The notes: generated from the letters alone by a model not told the origin. A stretch of DNA of 64,000 nucleotides from Terriglobia bacterium (GCA_020073375.1 JAIQFG010000011.1:1-64000); one strand, 5' to 3'; positions 26,256-36,189 are shown, counted from the first letter of the stretch. Program-made: numbers and translations.

Positions 26256-27650
26256 TTGAAGCCGGGAATCGAACTCGCGGGCAAGCAGGTGCTGGTCGTG
26301 GGACTGGCGCGCACGGGCATTGCCACGGCGCTGTTTTGCGCGGCGCGCGGCGCGCGCGTCACCGCCACCGAGGAGCGCACCGAACCCGAGATCGCCGAGA
26401 CTGTGGCGAAGCTGCGCGCCGCCGGCGTCACGCTGGAACTGGGCGGGCACGGCGCGCAGACATTCGTGGATCAGGACTTGATTATCCCAAGCCCCGGCGT
26501 GCCGCCGACCATGCCGGCGCTGGCCGCCGCGCGCGCAATCGGCATTCCGGTGTGGAGCGAAATTGAATTGGCCTGGAGATTCCTGCGCGGCCGCATGATC
26601 TGCATCACCGGCTCCAACGGCAAGACCACCACGACGGCGCTCACCGGGCACATTCTGGAAACCGCGGGGCTGCCCGTGCAGGTCGCGGGAAATATCGGCA
26701 CGCCTCTGATCTCGCGCGTGGATGTGTCGAGCGACATGGGGTTCACTGTGGTCGAGGCCAGCAGCTTTCAGCTGGAATCGATTGCCGCGTTCCGCCCGGA
26801 CATCTCCGTGCTGCTCAATCTCACGCCGGACCATCTCGACCGCCACGGATCTTTTGAAGCGTACGCACGTGCGAAAACGCGCCTGTTTGAAAATCAGACT
26901 GATGAGGACGCCGCCGTGGTCAACGCGGACGATGCCATGGCGCCGCAGTACGCGCCCACGAACACGCGCGTGTTCTGGTTCAGCCGGCAAAGGCACGTCG
27001 CGCAGGGATGCTTCGTGCGCGCGGATGAAATTTTATTTCGCACAGACGGCACGGAGACGGTTCTGCTGCGCCGCAGGGATATCGGCCTGCGCGGCAATCA
27101 CAACGTTGAAAATGTTCTGGCCGCCGCGGCCGCCGCAACGCTTGCGGGCGTCGAGCCGCGCGCCATCGCCGAGGGAGTGAAAAGTTTCGCGGGCGTCGAG
27201 CACCGCATCGAGTACGTCGCCACCATTTCCGGCGTGGAATATTTCAACGACTCGAAAGCCACCAACGTCGACGCCACGCTCAAGGCGCTGGACGCTTTTC
27301 CCGGCAACCTGCTGGTGATTCTGGGAGGCCGCGACAAGGGCAGCGACTACACCCTACTTCAGGCCGCCCTTGCGCGCCATGCGCGCCTGGTTCTGCTGAT
27401 CGGCGACGCCGCCGAAAAAATCGAAACGCAGCTTGCCGGAGCGGTTCCCGCCGAGCGCGCCGGCACCCTGGCGCGCGCCGTGGAAATCGTCTCCGAACGC
27501 GCCCGGCCCGGCGACACCGTGCTGCTCGCCCCGGCCTGCGCCAGCTTCGACCAGTTTGAGAATTACGAGCAACGCGGCCGCGTCTTCAAGCAGCTCGTCC
27601 GCGATCTCGCACAAAAACACGCGGCCACTGCGGCCGCTCGAAAGGCCTGA
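26256..27650 (+). CDS. murD: UDP-MurNAc-L-alanine: D-glutamate ligase MurD
   Basis: Adds D-glutamate to UDP-MurNAc-L-Ala. The reading frame is open far upstream into mraY, but the real start is most likely the TTG at 26256, with GAGGGA 5 nt upstream; it gives the normal N-terminus (LKPGIELAGKQVLVVGLARTG). From there the protein is 464 aa. It has the ATP loop TGSNGKTTTT, the LNLTPDHLDRHGS segment, FNDSKATNVDATLKAL and LLAPACASFDQFENYEQRG near the C-terminus. Confidence 0.93.
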   Translation: MKPGIELAGKQVLVVGLARTGIATALFCAARGARVTATEERTEPEIAETVAKLRAAGVTLELGGHGAQTFVDQDLIIPSPGVPPTMPALAAARAIGIPVWSEIELAWRFLRGRMICITGSNGKTTTTALTGHILETAGLPVQVAGNIGTPLISRVDVSSDMGFTVVEASSFQLESIAAFRPDISVLLNLTPDHLDRHGSFEAYARAKTRLFENQTDEDAAVVNADDAMAPQYAPTNTRVFWFSRQRHVAQGCFVRADEILFRTDGTETVLLRRRDIGLRGNHNVENVLAAAAAATLAGVEPRAIAEGVKSFAGVEHRIEYVATISGVEYFNDSKATNVDATLKALDAFPGNLLVILGGRDKGSDYTLLQAALARHARLVLLIGDAAEKIETQLAGAVPAERAGTLARAVEIVSERARPGDTVLLAPACASFDQFENYEQRGRVFKQLVRDLAQKHAATAAARKA

Positions 27651-27652
27651 TC

Positions 27653-28756
27653 ATGCCCCGGCATTTGCAAACCGACCGCTGGATGTTCGGCTCGACCGTG
27701 GCGTTGTGCCTGGTCGGCGCCATTATGGTGTTCAGTGCGTCGGCCGTCACCGCGCGAGACCAGTACGGCAACGGCTCGCACTTCCTGCTTCGCCAATTGT
27801 TGTGGCTGGCCGTCGGCATCGGCGGAATGATGGCCGTGATGAACATGGACTACCGGAAACTGCGCCGCCCGGAAGTAATTTTCACCGCGCTGTTCGGCGT
27901 GCTGGTGATGCTCGTCGGCGCTTTCTTTCTGGACAAGTCGCACGCCACGCACCGCTGGATCCGCCTGGGCCCGGCCAGCCTGCAGCCCTCCGAATTCGCC
28001 AAGCTCGCCGTGATTTTTTATCTGGCGTGGTTTCTCGAGCGGCGGCGCAGGCCGGAAAGTTTCGGCATCAATAATTGGAAACACACGATACTCCCCGCGC
28101 TGGGACCGGTGCTGGCCCTGGCTGGGTTGATTGTGATCGAGCCGGACCTGGGCACGGCGGTGGAAATATTCATCATCGCGCTGGCCATGCTGTACGTCGC
28201 GGGGCTGAACGGAAAATACATTGTTTGGGCGGGCCTGGCAGCGATGCCCATCGTTTATTTGCTGATTGTACGCGTGTCCTACCGTTACGAGCGCGTGATG
28301 GCCTTTCTGAATCCCGCTGCGGACCCGCAGGGGCACGGCTTCCAGCTCCTGCAATCGCTCATCGCCGTGGGCTCGGGCGGATTTACCGGCGTGGGCCTGA
28401 TGGAGAGCAAACAGAAACTGTTTTATTTGCCGGAGGCGCACACGGATTTTATTTTTTCCGTTCTGTGCGAGGAACTGGGATTCATCGGCGGCGCGCTGGT
28501 CCTGGGATTGTTCGCAGTCTACGGCTGGCGGGGGATGCGCTCGGCGTTCAATATCAAGGACGACTTTGGGCGGCTTGCCGCGCTGGGCATCACGGTCATG
28601 GTCCTGAGTCAGGCGCTCATCAATCTGGGCGTGGTCCTGGGAATGATGCCGACCAAGGGAATCCCCCTGCCGTTCATCAGCTACGGCGGATCGAGCCTGC
28701 TGGTGATGCTGCTGGCCACCGGCGTGCTCCTGAATATCAGCCAGCAGGCGGATTGA
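27653..28756 (+). CDS. ftsW: Septal peptidoglycan polymerase FtsW (SEDS family)
   Basis: A SEDS-family glycosyltransferase that polymerises lipid II at the division site with FtsI. The 367-aa protein has about ten membrane segments. Recognisable elements are FSASAV near the N-terminus, LQPSEFAKLAVIFYLAWFL, IVIEPDLGTA (with the catalytic Asp region), LPEAHTDFIFSVLCEELG, and GIPLPFISYGGSSL at the end. It starts 2 nt after murD. A pair of inverted REP-like palindromes follows before murG. Confidence 0.95.
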   Translation: MPRHLQTDRWMFGSTVALCLVGAIMVFSASAVTARDQYGNGSHFLLRQLLWLAVGIGGMMAVMNMDYRKLRRPEVIFTALFGVLVMLVGAFFLDKSHATHRWIRLGPASLQPSEFAKLAVIFYLAWFLERRRRPESFGINNWKHTILPALGPVLALAGLIVIEPDLGTAVEIFIIALAMLYVAGLNGKYIVWAGLAAMPIVYLLIVRVSYRYERVMAFLNPAADPQGHGFQLLQSLIAVGSGGFTGVGLMESKQKLFYLPEAHTDFIFSVLCEELGFIGGALVLGLFAVYGWRGMRSAFNIKDDFGRLAALGITVMVLSQALINLGVVLGMMPTKGIPLPFISYGGSSLLVMLLATGVLLNISQQAD

Positions 28757-28761
28757 TTTTA

Positions 28762-28853
28762 GTAGGACAGGCTTCAGCCTGTCGGGTTGGTCCGAGGGCG
28801 ATCGATCTTGCCGTAAACAAAACCGACAGTCCGCCGCGGCGGACTGTCCTACT
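28762..28853. repeat. Inverted pair of GTAG palindromes (REPIN-like) between ftsW and murG
   Basis: First unit at 28762-28783: GTAG then GACAGGCTTCAGCCTGTC. Second unit at 28825-28853: GACAGTCCGCCGCGGCGGACTGTC followed by CTAC. Outer arms GTAGGACAG and CTGTCCTAC are complementary, while the inner palindromes differ in their core words. The pair leaves a 110-bp gap in an otherwise tightly packed operon. Confidence 0.85.
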
Positions 28854-28866
28854 GGGAAAGCGCTGA

Positions 28867-29997
28867 GTGACGCAAGCTGGAAAAAAAAGCTGGAAGCTGT
28901 TGATCGCTGGCGGCGGCACGGGCGGGCACGTATTTCCCGCGCTGGCCATCGCCCGGGAATGGATGTCGCGAGGGACGGAAAGGGAAGTCTTGTTCGTAGG
29001 AACGCAACGCGGACTGGAATCGCGCCTGGTGCCCGAGGCCGGGTTTCCGCTGGAGACGATTCGCTCGGCGGGCCTGAAAGGCATCGGCGGGATGCGCCTG
29101 GCGCGCAACGTTGCAAAGCTTGCCCCGGCGATGTGGGACTCCTTCGCGATTCTTCGCAAACACAAATTTTGCGCGGCACTCGGAGTCGGCGGATACGCCG
29201 CCGGGCCGATGATGCTGGCCGCTGTGCTGCGCGGCCTGCCCACCGTGGTCTTTGAGCCGAATGCCGAGCCCGGATTCACCAACCGCATTCTGGCGCGCAT
29301 GGCCACGCGCATCGCAACCGCCTATGAGGCACCGACAAAATTGTGGGGCGCCAAGGCCACGCTCACCGGCATTCCCGTGCGGCCGGAATTTTTCGCCATC
29401 GCCGAACGCGCCCCGTCCGCGCCGTTTCACATCCTGATCACCGGCGGCAGCCAGGGTGCGCTGGTCATTAACCGCACGCTGGTCGATGCCGCCGACCTGT
29501 TGGCGGCGAAGAAACATCTGCTTTCCATCGTGCACCAGACCGGTGAGCGCGACTATAATGCTGTGCGTGTGGCATATGCGCGGCGTGAAATCAACGCGGA
29601 GGTACTGCCCTTCATCGGAAACATGGCGGAACGTTTTGCCCAGGCCGATCTGATTGTCTGCCGCGCGGGCGCGATCACGGCCGCGGAAGTTGCCGCAGCC
29701 GGGCGCGCCGCCATCTTCATCCCCTTCGGCGCTTCCACCGACAGCCACCAGTTGCGCAACGCCCAGGAAATGGAGCGGCAGGGCGCAGCGCGATTGATTC
29801 CGGAGCCCCAGCTCACCGCGGAACGTCTGACGCAGGAAATTTTCAGTTTGCTCGATGCGCCCGCAGATTTACAGGCGATGGCCGCGAACGCGCGCCGCCT
29901 GTCCAGGCCCCGCGCCGTGCAGGAAATTGTGGACATGGTCGAAGGGATTCGGGCTCCGCTTGGAGCCGGCCAGGGAAAGGCCGCGCAGGAAATTTGA
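28867..29997 (+). CDS. murG: UDP-GlcNAc: undecaprenyl-PP-MurNAc-pentapeptide GlcNAc transferase MurG
   Basis: Makes lipid II from lipid I on the cytoplasmic face of the inner membrane. The 376-aa GT28 protein starts at GTG (GGAAAG upstream) and has the GGGTGGHVFPALAIA loop near the N-terminus, GVGGYAAGP, the second loop ITGGSQGA and the donor-site segment LIVCRAGAITAAEVAAAGRAAIFIPF. The last 20 residues, after the conserved end, are encoded by a copy of the family B palindrome (EGIRAPLGAGQ). A 76-bp gap with another palindrome precedes murC. Confidence 0.95.
   Translation: MTQAGKKSWKLLIAGGGTGGHVFPALAIAREWMSRGTEREVLFVGTQRGLESRLVPEAGFPLETIRSAGLKGIGGMRLARNVAKLAPAMWDSFAILRKHKFCAALGVGGYAAGPMMLAAVLRGLPTVVFEPNAEPGFTNRILARMATRIATAYEAPTKLWGAKATLTGIPVRPEFFAIAERAPSAPFHILITGGSQGALVINRTLVDAADLLAAKKHLLSIVHQTGERDYNAVRVAYARREINAEVLPFIGNMAERFAQADLIVCRAGAITAAEVAAAGRAAIFIPFGASTDSHQLRNAQEMERQGAARLIPEPQLTAERLTQEIFSLLDAPADLQAMAANARRLSRPRAVQEIVDMVEGIRAPLGAGQGKAAQEI
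29944..29970 (+). repeat. Family B palindrome inside the 3' end of murG
   Basis: GGGCTCCGCTTGGAGCC is read here in the frame CGG-GCT-CCG-CTT-GGA-GCC (RAPLGA). The same bases in rsmH are read GGC-TCC-GCT-TGG-AGC-CCG (GSAWSP). The use of different frames shows that similarity is at DNA level and does not reflect a shared protein motif. Confidence 0.8.
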
Positions 29998-29998
29998 G

Positions 29999-30026
29999 GT
30001 AGCGCCCGCCTGAAGGCGGGCGCTAC
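29999..30026. repeat. GTAG palindrome between murG and murC
   Basis: GTAGCGCCCGCC, a TGAA loop, and GGCGGGCGCTAC: 12-bp perfect arms. It starts 2 nt after the murG stop. A transcript hairpin here could affect stability or coupling of murG and murC, but that is inference. Confidence 0.85.
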
Positions 30027-30073
30027 AGAAAGAAGCCGATTGTGCTAGTGGTTGAAAAAGGGGCCTTACTTTC

Positions 30074-31480
30074 ATGATGGTGACGTTCCGGAATTTCAAG
30101 CGCATTCATCTGGTGGGCATCGGCGGGATCGGCATGAGCGGGATCGCCGAAGTCCTGCTGACGCTGGGCTACGCCGTCTCGGGCTCGGACACGAAAACTT
30201 CGGCCATCACCGAGCGGCTGCAAAACATGGGCGCGGAAATTTTTGAGGGCCACAAGGCTGAACAGATTCACGGCGCGCACGTCCTGGTCGTGTCGTCCGC
30301 CGTGCGCGGCGATAATCCCGAAGTGGCCGAGGCGCACCGCCAGAAAATTCCGGTGATCCCGCGCGCGGAAATGCTCGGGGAGTTGATGCGCCTGAAATAC
30401 GGCATCGCCATCGCCGGAGCGCACGGGAAAACCACGACCACGTCCATGACCGCGAGCGTGCTGGCCGCCGCGGGCCTCGATCCCACGTTCGTCGTGGGCG
30501 GCCGCGTGAACCATCTCGGTTCGACCGCGCGCCTGGGCCGCGGCGAGTACATGGTCGTCGAAGCCGACGAAAGCGACCGCACATTCCTTCTGCTCGCCCC
30601 AGTGGTCGCCGTGGTCACCACCATAGACCGCGAGCACTTGGATACGTACAAATCGCTCTTGGAAATTCAGGAAATTTTCACGCAATTCGTCAATCGCGTG
30701 CCGTTCTACGGCGCCGCCGTGCTGTGCCTGGACGAGCCGAACGTGCAGGCCATCATTCCCAACGTGAAGCGCCCGGTCATCACCTACGGCACCTCCAGCC
30801 AGGCAGACCTGGTGATCGGCGACATCGAACTCATCGGCATCGAAAGCACGTTCCGGCTGACCTACCGCGGAGACGACCTGGGAATTTTTCATCTGAACGG
30901 CCCTCCGGGAATTCACAACGTGCGCAACGCCGCAGCCGCGGCCGCCGTGGCCTTGTATTTGAATGTGCCGGCGGACTTGATCCGCGTCGGCCTCGAGGAA
31001 TTTGCCGGCGTCGGCCGCCGTTTTGACGTCAAGGGCGTCATCAACCACATCACGCTGATCGACGACTACGGCCATCATCCCGTCGAGATACGCGCCACGC
31101 TCGAAGCAGCGCGCGGCTGCAATTTTGAGCGCGTCCTGGTCCTCTTCCAGCCGCATCGCTACTCGCGCACCAAGCACCTGTGGGACGATTTCTGCCGCGC
31201 CTTCAATCAAGCCGACATGGTCGTGCTGATGGATATTTACGCCGCGGGCGAGGCGCCCATCCCCGGGGTTTCGGGTCTGGCGCTGGCCGAGGCCATTCGC
31301 GCGGCGGGGCACAAGAACGTCGTCTACCGCAGTTCCATGCAAGAAGGAATCGAGGAATTGCTCAAAGCCGCGCGCCCGGGCGACGCAATCCTGACCATCG
31401 GCGCGGGCAACGTGAGCCGCGCGCCGGGCGAACTGGCCGTGCTGTTGGGCGCAAGGGTTTCGATGGATCATGCGCATTAA
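30074..31480 (+). CDS. murC: UDP-N-acetylmuramate: L-alanine ligase MurC
   Basis: Adds the first stem-peptide residue to UDP-MurNAc. The 468-aa protein has the GIGGIGMSGIAEVL dinucleotide-like loop, the ATP loop GAHGKTTTT, the EADESDRTF motif, DDYGHHPVEI and FQPHRYSRTK, all standard for MurC. The first of two adjacent ATG codons (30074, 30077) is used. It overlaps murB by 11 nt. Confidence 0.96.
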   Translation: MMVTFRNFKRIHLVGIGGIGMSGIAEVLLTLGYAVSGSDTKTSAITERLQNMGAEIFEGHKAEQIHGAHVLVVSSAVRGDNPEVAEAHRQKIPVIPRAEMLGELMRLKYGIAIAGAHGKTTTTSMTASVLAAAGLDPTFVVGGRVNHLGSTARLGRGEYMVVEADESDRTFLLLAPVVAVVTTIDREHLDTYKSLLEIQEIFTQFVNRVPFYGAAVLCLDEPNVQAIIPNVKRPVITYGTSSQADLVIGDIELIGIESTFRLTYRGDDLGIFHLNGPPGIHNVRNAAAAAAVALYLNVPADLIRVGLEEFAGVGRRFDVKGVINHITLIDDYGHHPVEIRATLEAARGCNFERVLVLFQPHRYSRTKHLWDDFCRAFNQADMVVLMDIYAAGEAPIPGVSGLALAEAIRAAGHKNVVYRSSMQEGIEELLKAARPGDAILTIGAGNVSRAPGELAVLLGARVSMDHAH

Positions 31481-32381
31481 TGATTCCAAACTGATCGCGG
31501 CAATCGGCGCGCTGGGCGTCGAGTACAAGCCTGGCGTGTCGCTCGCGGAAAAAACTTCGCTCGGAATCGGCGGCACTTCCGACATGCTCGTGATTCAGAA
31601 TCACGATTCGCTCCCGGAACTGGTTCGCCTGCTGCGCGAATCGAAAGCGCCGTACCGGTTCCTCGGCGGCGGCAGCAACGTCCTGCTGCCCGACGGAGAA
31701 TTGCCCTGGGTCATCCTGCAACTGGCGCGCCGCGATCCGGACATTACCTTTGAGGGAAATTCGGTGCTGGTGGATTGCGCCGCCGACCTGGGCCGCACGG
31801 TGACGACCTGCGCCAAGCACGACCTGGGCGGAATGGAAGGCCTCATCGGCGTTCCCGGAACCGTCGGCGGCGCCCTGCGCATGAATGCCGGAGCCTACGG
31901 CACGCAAATCGGAACGCACGTCCGCGAAGTGCGCGTGTTTCGCGGCTCGACCGGGCGGATAGAAATCCTCAGAGGCCCTGAAATAAATTTCGAATACCGG
32001 CATACATCTTTTGCGAGCGATGATATTATGCTTTCGGTGCGACTGGAACTTCCCTCCAAACCGTACAGCGAAATTCTCCAAGGAATACGTATCTGCAATG
32101 AGAAGCGGCGAGCCAGCCAGCCGCTCAATCAAAAAAGCGCGGGCTGTATTTTCAAGAATCCGCCGGGCGGGTCCGCCGGGCGCATGATCGACGAGCTGGG
32201 CCTGAAGGGCCACCACGTCGGAGACGCCCGCGTGAGCGACCGTCACGCCAATTTTTTTGTGAACGCAGGACACGCCACCGCCGCCGACATGCTCGCGCTG
32301 ATCGCCGACGTGCGCAAGCGCGTGCGCGAACGCTACGGTGTGGAACTGGAAGAGGAAGTCATCGTGTGGAAGGACGCATGA
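31470..32381 (+). CDS. murB: UDP-N-acetylenolpyruvoylglucosamine reductase MurB
   Basis: An FAD- and NADPH-dependent enzyme that reduces UDP-GlcNAc-enolpyruvate to UDP-MurNAc. The 303-aa protein has the FAD-binding GGGSNVLL, GLIGVPGTVGGALRMNAGAYG, FEYRHTSF and the later SAGCIFKNPPGGSAGRMIDELGLKG, with the final VELEEEVIVW. The layout (single Tyr loop, no large insert) resembles type II MurB. The start overlaps murC, and the stop overlaps ftsQ (ATGA). Confidence 0.95.
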   Translation: MRINDSKLIAAIGALGVEYKPGVSLAEKTSLGIGGTSDMLVIQNHDSLPELVRLLRESKAPYRFLGGGSNVLLPDGELPWVILQLARRDPDITFEGNSVLVDCAADLGRTVTTCAKHDLGGMEGLIGVPGTVGGALRMNAGAYGTQIGTHVREVRVFRGSTGRIEILRGPEINFEYRHTSFASDDIMLSVRLELPSKPYSEILQGIRICNEKRRASQPLNQKSAGCIFKNPPGGSAGRMIDELGLKGHHVGDARVSDRHANFFVNAGHATAADMLALIADVRKRVRERYGVELEEEVIVWKDA

Positions 32382-33340
32382 GCGCAGAACCCGATTACCT
32401 GCCCGCGGACGCACTGGCCGAAGACGAGCCGAAGTATCTGCGCCGTCAGAAGCCGGTGGAGATACGCAAGCGCAAGTTCAGCCGCAAGACGTGGCCGCTG
32501 TACCGCCGCGTGCTCGCCGCTATCGCTGCCGTGCTGACCATCGGCCTGGCCGCATACCAGGCGGGGCACTACTTCCTTTTTTCTCCGGGCGTGATGCTGG
32601 AAAGCCCCGAGCAGATTGAGATCCAGGGCAGCCGGTACGTTTCGCGCGACGCCATCGCCGAAAAATTTTCCGCCGACCTGGGCCGCAGCGTGGTGCGTGT
32701 TCCGCTCGAGGACCGCCGCAAGGCCATCGAATCGCTTCCCTGGGTGGAGCAGGCCGGGGTGCAGCGCGTGCTGCCCAACCGCATTCGCGTTGAGATCACC
32801 GAGCGCTTGCCGGTGGCATTTCTGCGCACGGCAGGCGATGTGTCGCTGGTTGACTCGCACGGTATGATCCTCGAGCGCCCCTCCGACGGCGAATTCCGAT
32901 TTCCGGTGGTTTCCGGCATCGGCGAATCGATGCAGCGCGAATTGCGCGAGCAGCGCATGACTTCGTACGTCCAGTTCATGAAGGATATCGAGCTGGCGGC
33001 GCCCGGCGCGGACGATCACGTCAGCGAAGTCGATCTTTCCGACGCCGCCGATCTGCGCGCGACGCTCACCGGACTTGGCCCGGCCTCTGGCGGCGCGGCG
33101 CCCGTGCTTGTACACTTTGGCGATTCAAATTTTGGCGACCGGTATCGCATGTTGTCCGAAAACATTGCGCAGTGGCGCTCCAGCGCCGGCAGCGTCGATT
33201 CGGTGGATTTGCGGTTTGCGCGGCAGGTGGTGGTGAATCCGGAAACTCGTGTGGTGACTCCCGCCGTGGCGCATAGCCCGGCACACAGCGTCCCGCGCCC
33301 CGCGCCCGCAAGTCCCAAGGCCGCGCATAAGCGGCCGTAG
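32378..33340 (+). CDS. ftsQ: Cell division protein FtsQ (POTRA domain)
   Basis: A bitopic membrane protein of the divisome core. The 320-aa protein has a basic cytoplasmic part (about 1-45), one membrane segment (VLAAIAAVLTIGLAAYQAG), then a POTRA domain beginning near PEQIEIQGSRYVSRDAI and the FtsQ domain with LPWVEQAGVQRVLPNRIRVEITERLPVAF. The tail is Ala/Pro-rich. The ATG at 32378 overlaps the murB stop and is favoured over the start at 32366. In many bacteria ddl precedes this gene; here it does not. Confidence 0.92.
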   Translation: MSAEPDYLPADALAEDEPKYLRRQKPVEIRKRKFSRKTWPLYRRVLAAIAAVLTIGLAAYQAGHYFLFSPGVMLESPEQIEIQGSRYVSRDAIAEKFSADLGRSVVRVPLEDRRKAIESLPWVEQAGVQRVLPNRIRVEITERLPVAFLRTAGDVSLVDSHGMILERPSDGEFRFPVVSGIGESMQRELREQRMTSYVQFMKDIELAAPGADDHVSEVDLSDAADLRATLTGLGPASGGAAPVLVHFGDSNFGDRYRMLSENIAQWRSSAGSVDSVDLRFARQVVVNPETRVVTPAVAHSPAHSVPRPAPASPKAAHKRP

Positions 33341-33415
33341 AGAAAAGTTTTTTTGCAAAACTGCTCGCCGGATGCGTCCCCATTCGGGCGGCAGGGAACC
33401 ACAAGGAGCGGCGGA

Positions 33416-34627
33416 TTGACCAAGAAGGATAAGTATCTGGTGGCGCTGGACGTCGGCAGCGCCAAGACCTGCGCGCTGATCGGGGAGATGGACGAGACCG
33501 GCGTGAAATTCGTTTCTATGGGCGGCGCCGAATCCAAGGGGCTGCGCAAGGGATTGATTGCCAACATCGGCGCCACGGCCACTTCGGTGCGCCGGGCCAT
33601 CGAGGAAGCGGAAGGCGTTGCCGGCGTGCCGGTGGAGCGCGTCCTGGTCGGCGTCGCCGGAGGACACGTACGCGGCGTCAACAGCCGCGGCGGAATCACG
33701 CTGGGCCACCGCCCGCGGGATATTAACCGCGAGGACGTGCGCCACGCCGTCGATGCCGCGCGCAACATCACTCTCCCCGAGGACCGCGTCGTGCTCCATG
33801 TGCTCCCCCAGGAATTTCTGCTGGACTCGCAGGACAACATCCGCGATCCGCTGGGAATGGTTGGACAGCGCCTCGAAGTCAACGTCCATCTGGTGACCTC
33901 CTCGGCCTCGGCCATGCAGAATCTGGTGATTGCCGTGAACCAGGCCGGCGTGGAAGTCGCCGACACGGTTCTGGAACCGCTGGCGTCTGCCGAAGCGTGC
34001 CTCACGCAGGATGAACGCGAACTGGGCTGCTGCCTGCTCGATATCGGCGGAGGCACCACCGAACTCGTCGTCTTCGGCAACGGCATGTTGCGCCACGCGG
34101 CGGCCATCCCGGTGGGCGGCGACCATTTCACAAACGATCTGGCCGTGGGCTTGCGCACGCCGATTCCCGAGGCGGAAAAAATCAAGCGCGAGTACGGATG
34201 CGTTTGCGCGGACATGATCACCGAGGACAAGGGCATCGAAATCGCCAGTGTCGGCGACCGTCCGCCGCGCACGGTGTTCACGCGGATGCTGAACGAAATT
34301 GTCGAGCCGCGGGCGCATGAATTGCTCTCGATGGTTCGCGACGAATTGCAGCGCGGCGGTTTCAGCGCGCTGATCCCCGCCGGTCTGGTGCTGTCCGGCG
34401 GCGGGGCGCACCTGAAAGGCCTTGTCGAAATGGCCGAGCGGATGTTTAATCTGCCGGTCCGTTTGGCGAAACCCAGAGGCCTGGAGGGAATGCCGCAGGA
34501 ACTTTCCCAGCCCGAGTACGCCACTGTTGTCGGCCTGCTGCTGTATGGCGCGCGAGCCCGGCGCCAGGCGCCGCAGAAGCCGGCCACCTTCGTGGCGAAA
34601 ATCAAAAGCATGTTCGCTGGTGCGTAA
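33416..34627 (+). CDS. ftsA: Cell division protein FtsA
   Basis: An actin-like ATPase that tethers FtsZ to the membrane. A TTG at 33416 with AAGGAG upstream is chosen because it gives the usual start ([23 protein letters not shown]); the frame extends further back with unrelated residues. The 403-aa protein contains the phosphate-binding [26 protein letters not shown] (1C domain), [12 protein letters not shown] and [11 protein letters not shown]. The C-terminal [16 protein letters not shown] would form the amphipathic membrane-targeting helix. Confidence 0.93.
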   Translation: MTKKDKYLVALDVGSAKTCALIGEMDETGVKFVSMGGAESKGLRKGLIANIGATATSVRRAIEEAEGVAGVPVERVLVGVAGGHVRGVNSRGGITLGHRPRDINREDVRHAVDAARNITLPEDRVVLHVLPQEFLLDSQDNIRDPLGMVGQRLEVNVHLVTSSASAMQNLVIAVNQAGVEVADTVLEPLASAEACLTQDERELGCCLLDIGGGTTELVVFGNGMLRHAAAIPVGGDHFTNDLAVGLRTPIPEAEKIKREYGCVCADMITEDKGIEIASVGDRPPRTVFTRMLNEIVEPRAHELLSMVRDELQRGGFSALIPAGLVLSGGGAHLKGLVEMAERMFNLPVRLAKPRGLEGMPQELSQPEYATVVGLLLYGARARRQAPQKPATFVAKIKSMFAGA

Positions 34628-34677
34628 TGAAAAAAACTCCGGCGGGGCAGGGCCACTTTTTTGGCGGAGGAATGAAT

Positions 34678-35862
34678 ATGGCGAAAGACGCGGGAATCCG
34701 AATTTCATTTAGCGAGGAAAACCAGCAGGGCGCGAAGATCAAGGTCATCGGCGTGGGCGGCGGTGGATGCAACGCCGTCAACCGCATGATCCGCGCCAAG
34801 GTCGAAGGCGTCGAATTCATCGCCGCCAACACCGACCTGCAGGCCTTGAAGCTGTCACAGGCGCCCACCAAGCTGCAACTAGGCGCCAAGCTCACCAAGG
34901 GACTCGGTGCCGGCGCCAATCCCGAGACTGGCCGCAAAGCGGCGCTCGAAGATACCGACAAGATCATCGAAGCGCTCGAAGGCTCGGACATGATTTTCCT
35001 GACCACCGGCCTGGGCGGAGGCACCGGCAGCGGCGCCGCTCCCGTCGTGGCTTCGCTCGCGAGCGAACTTGGCGCGCTCACCGTCGCCGTGGTCACTAAA
35101 CCCTTCGCCTTTGAAGGCAAGCGCCGCCAGCAGCAGGCCGAGCAGGCCCTCTCTGAGCTGGTCGGCTGCGTTGATACCGTGATCGTCATCCCCAACGAGC
35201 GCCTGATGGAAACGGTCGAAGCCGGGACCAGCTTCTTCGAGGCCTTCCGCATTGCCGATGATATTCTGCGCCAGGCCGTGCAGGGCATCAGCGACATCAT
35301 CACCATTCCCGGCATCATCAACCGCGACTTTGCCGACGTGCGCACCATCATGCAGGGCCAGGGCTACGCCGTGATGGGCACCGCGGTCGCCTCCGGCGCC
35401 AATCGCGCCATCGACGCCGCCAATCGCGCCATCAATAGCCCGTTGCTTGAAGACAACTCCATTCAAGGCGCGCAGGGCATCCTCATCAATATTTCCGGAT
35501 CGTCCAGCCTCACGCTCAATGAAGTCCATGAAGCCTCCACCGTCATCCAGAGCGCCGCGCACGAAAACGCCAACATCATTTTCGGCGCGGTGATGGACGA
35601 AAACATGAAGGAGCAGGTGAAGATCACCGTGATCGCCGCGGGATTCCGCGAAGCGGCTCGCCGCCAGCCCCATCAAAAGCCGGCCTACCTGCCCAAATCC
35701 TGGAAGGCGGGCCGCGAGGAACCTGTCGAGGTCGTTCCGCAGGAAACTCCGCAAGAAGCGCCGCGCCCAGTGGTGAATGAAGTCATCCACCAGGAAAATA
35801 CGACGGCGGCGGACGACCTGGACGTCCCGACATTTCTTCGCCGCGCCGCGCAAAAGGCGTAA
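34678..35862 (+). CDS. ftsZ: Cell division protein FtsZ
   Basis: A tubulin-like GTPase that forms the cytokinetic ring. The ATG at 34678 follows GGAGG (34666-34670) by 7 nt and gives a 394-aa protein; the frame also contains ATGs at 34672 and at 34627, the latter overlapping the ftsA stop. Motifs: [24 protein letters not shown], the GTP loop [18 protein letters not shown], and the T7 loop [11 protein letters not shown]. The C-terminal [11 protein letters not shown] is the conserved FtsA-binding peptide. Last gene of the cluster. Confidence 0.97.
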   Translation: MAKDAGIRISFSEENQQGAKIKVIGVGGGGCNAVNRMIRAKVEGVEFIAANTDLQALKLSQAPTKLQLGAKLTKGLGAGANPETGRKAALEDTDKIIEALEGSDMIFLTTGLGGGTGSGAAPVVASLASELGALTVAVVTKPFAFEGKRRQQQAEQALSELVGCVDTVIVIPNERLMETVEAGTSFFEAFRIADDILRQAVQGISDIITIPGIINRDFADVRTIMQGQGYAVMGTAVASGANRAIDAANRAINSPLLEDNSIQGAQGILINISGSSSLTLNEVHEASTVIQSAAHENANIIFGAVMDENMKEQVKITVIAAGFREAARRQPHQKPAYLPKSWKAGREEPVEVVPQETPQEAPRPVVNEVIHQENTTAADDLDVPTFLRRAAQKA

Positions 35863-35887
35863 TACTTTTTCCTGATTTTGCTGCTCG

Positions 35888-35907
35888 CGATCCCAAATCA
35901 GGGATCG
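35888..35907 (+). terminator. Hairpin after ftsZ
   Basis: CGATCCC and GGGATCG form a perfect 7-bp stem with the loop AAATCA, 26 nt after the ftsZ stop. No T-run follows, so it is not a classic intrinsic terminator. The rest of 35863-36327 has no supportable gene; short frames there lack ribosome-binding sites and recognisable sequence. Confidence 0.3.
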
Positions 35908-36189
35908 TGTGTCCATTCGCTTCGTGGCCGTGCATGCATTTCGCGGCGCCGGCGCCAAAACGGCCGCCATCCATCCTCGCGCACGAATGTAAGATCACTC
36001 CATTCTCGCCGCCAACCCAAGAAATACGTGTGACCCGAAATGGCGCAGCGGCAAAATTTGCCGAAAACCTGTCGCTCCGCGTTGCAACCGTTGCCCAGTG
36101 GATTTCACTTCGATCCCTGCAGCGCCCCGATCCTGCGATTAAGTCCGTCAATTTCTGGAACATCCCGGGGTCGCGCGCAATTACGCCTT

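Noticed and set aside
27563-29179. A 538-codon minus-strand frame opposite ftsW and murG
   Set aside because: Same mirror effect; it spans a repeat-filled intergenic region and two genes with clear motifs on the other strand.
33016-34708. Long minus-strand frames opposite ftsQ/ftsA (about 530 codons)
   Set aside because: Low-complexity Ser/Arg-rich translation, no ribosome-binding site, and ftsQ and ftsA are unambiguous.
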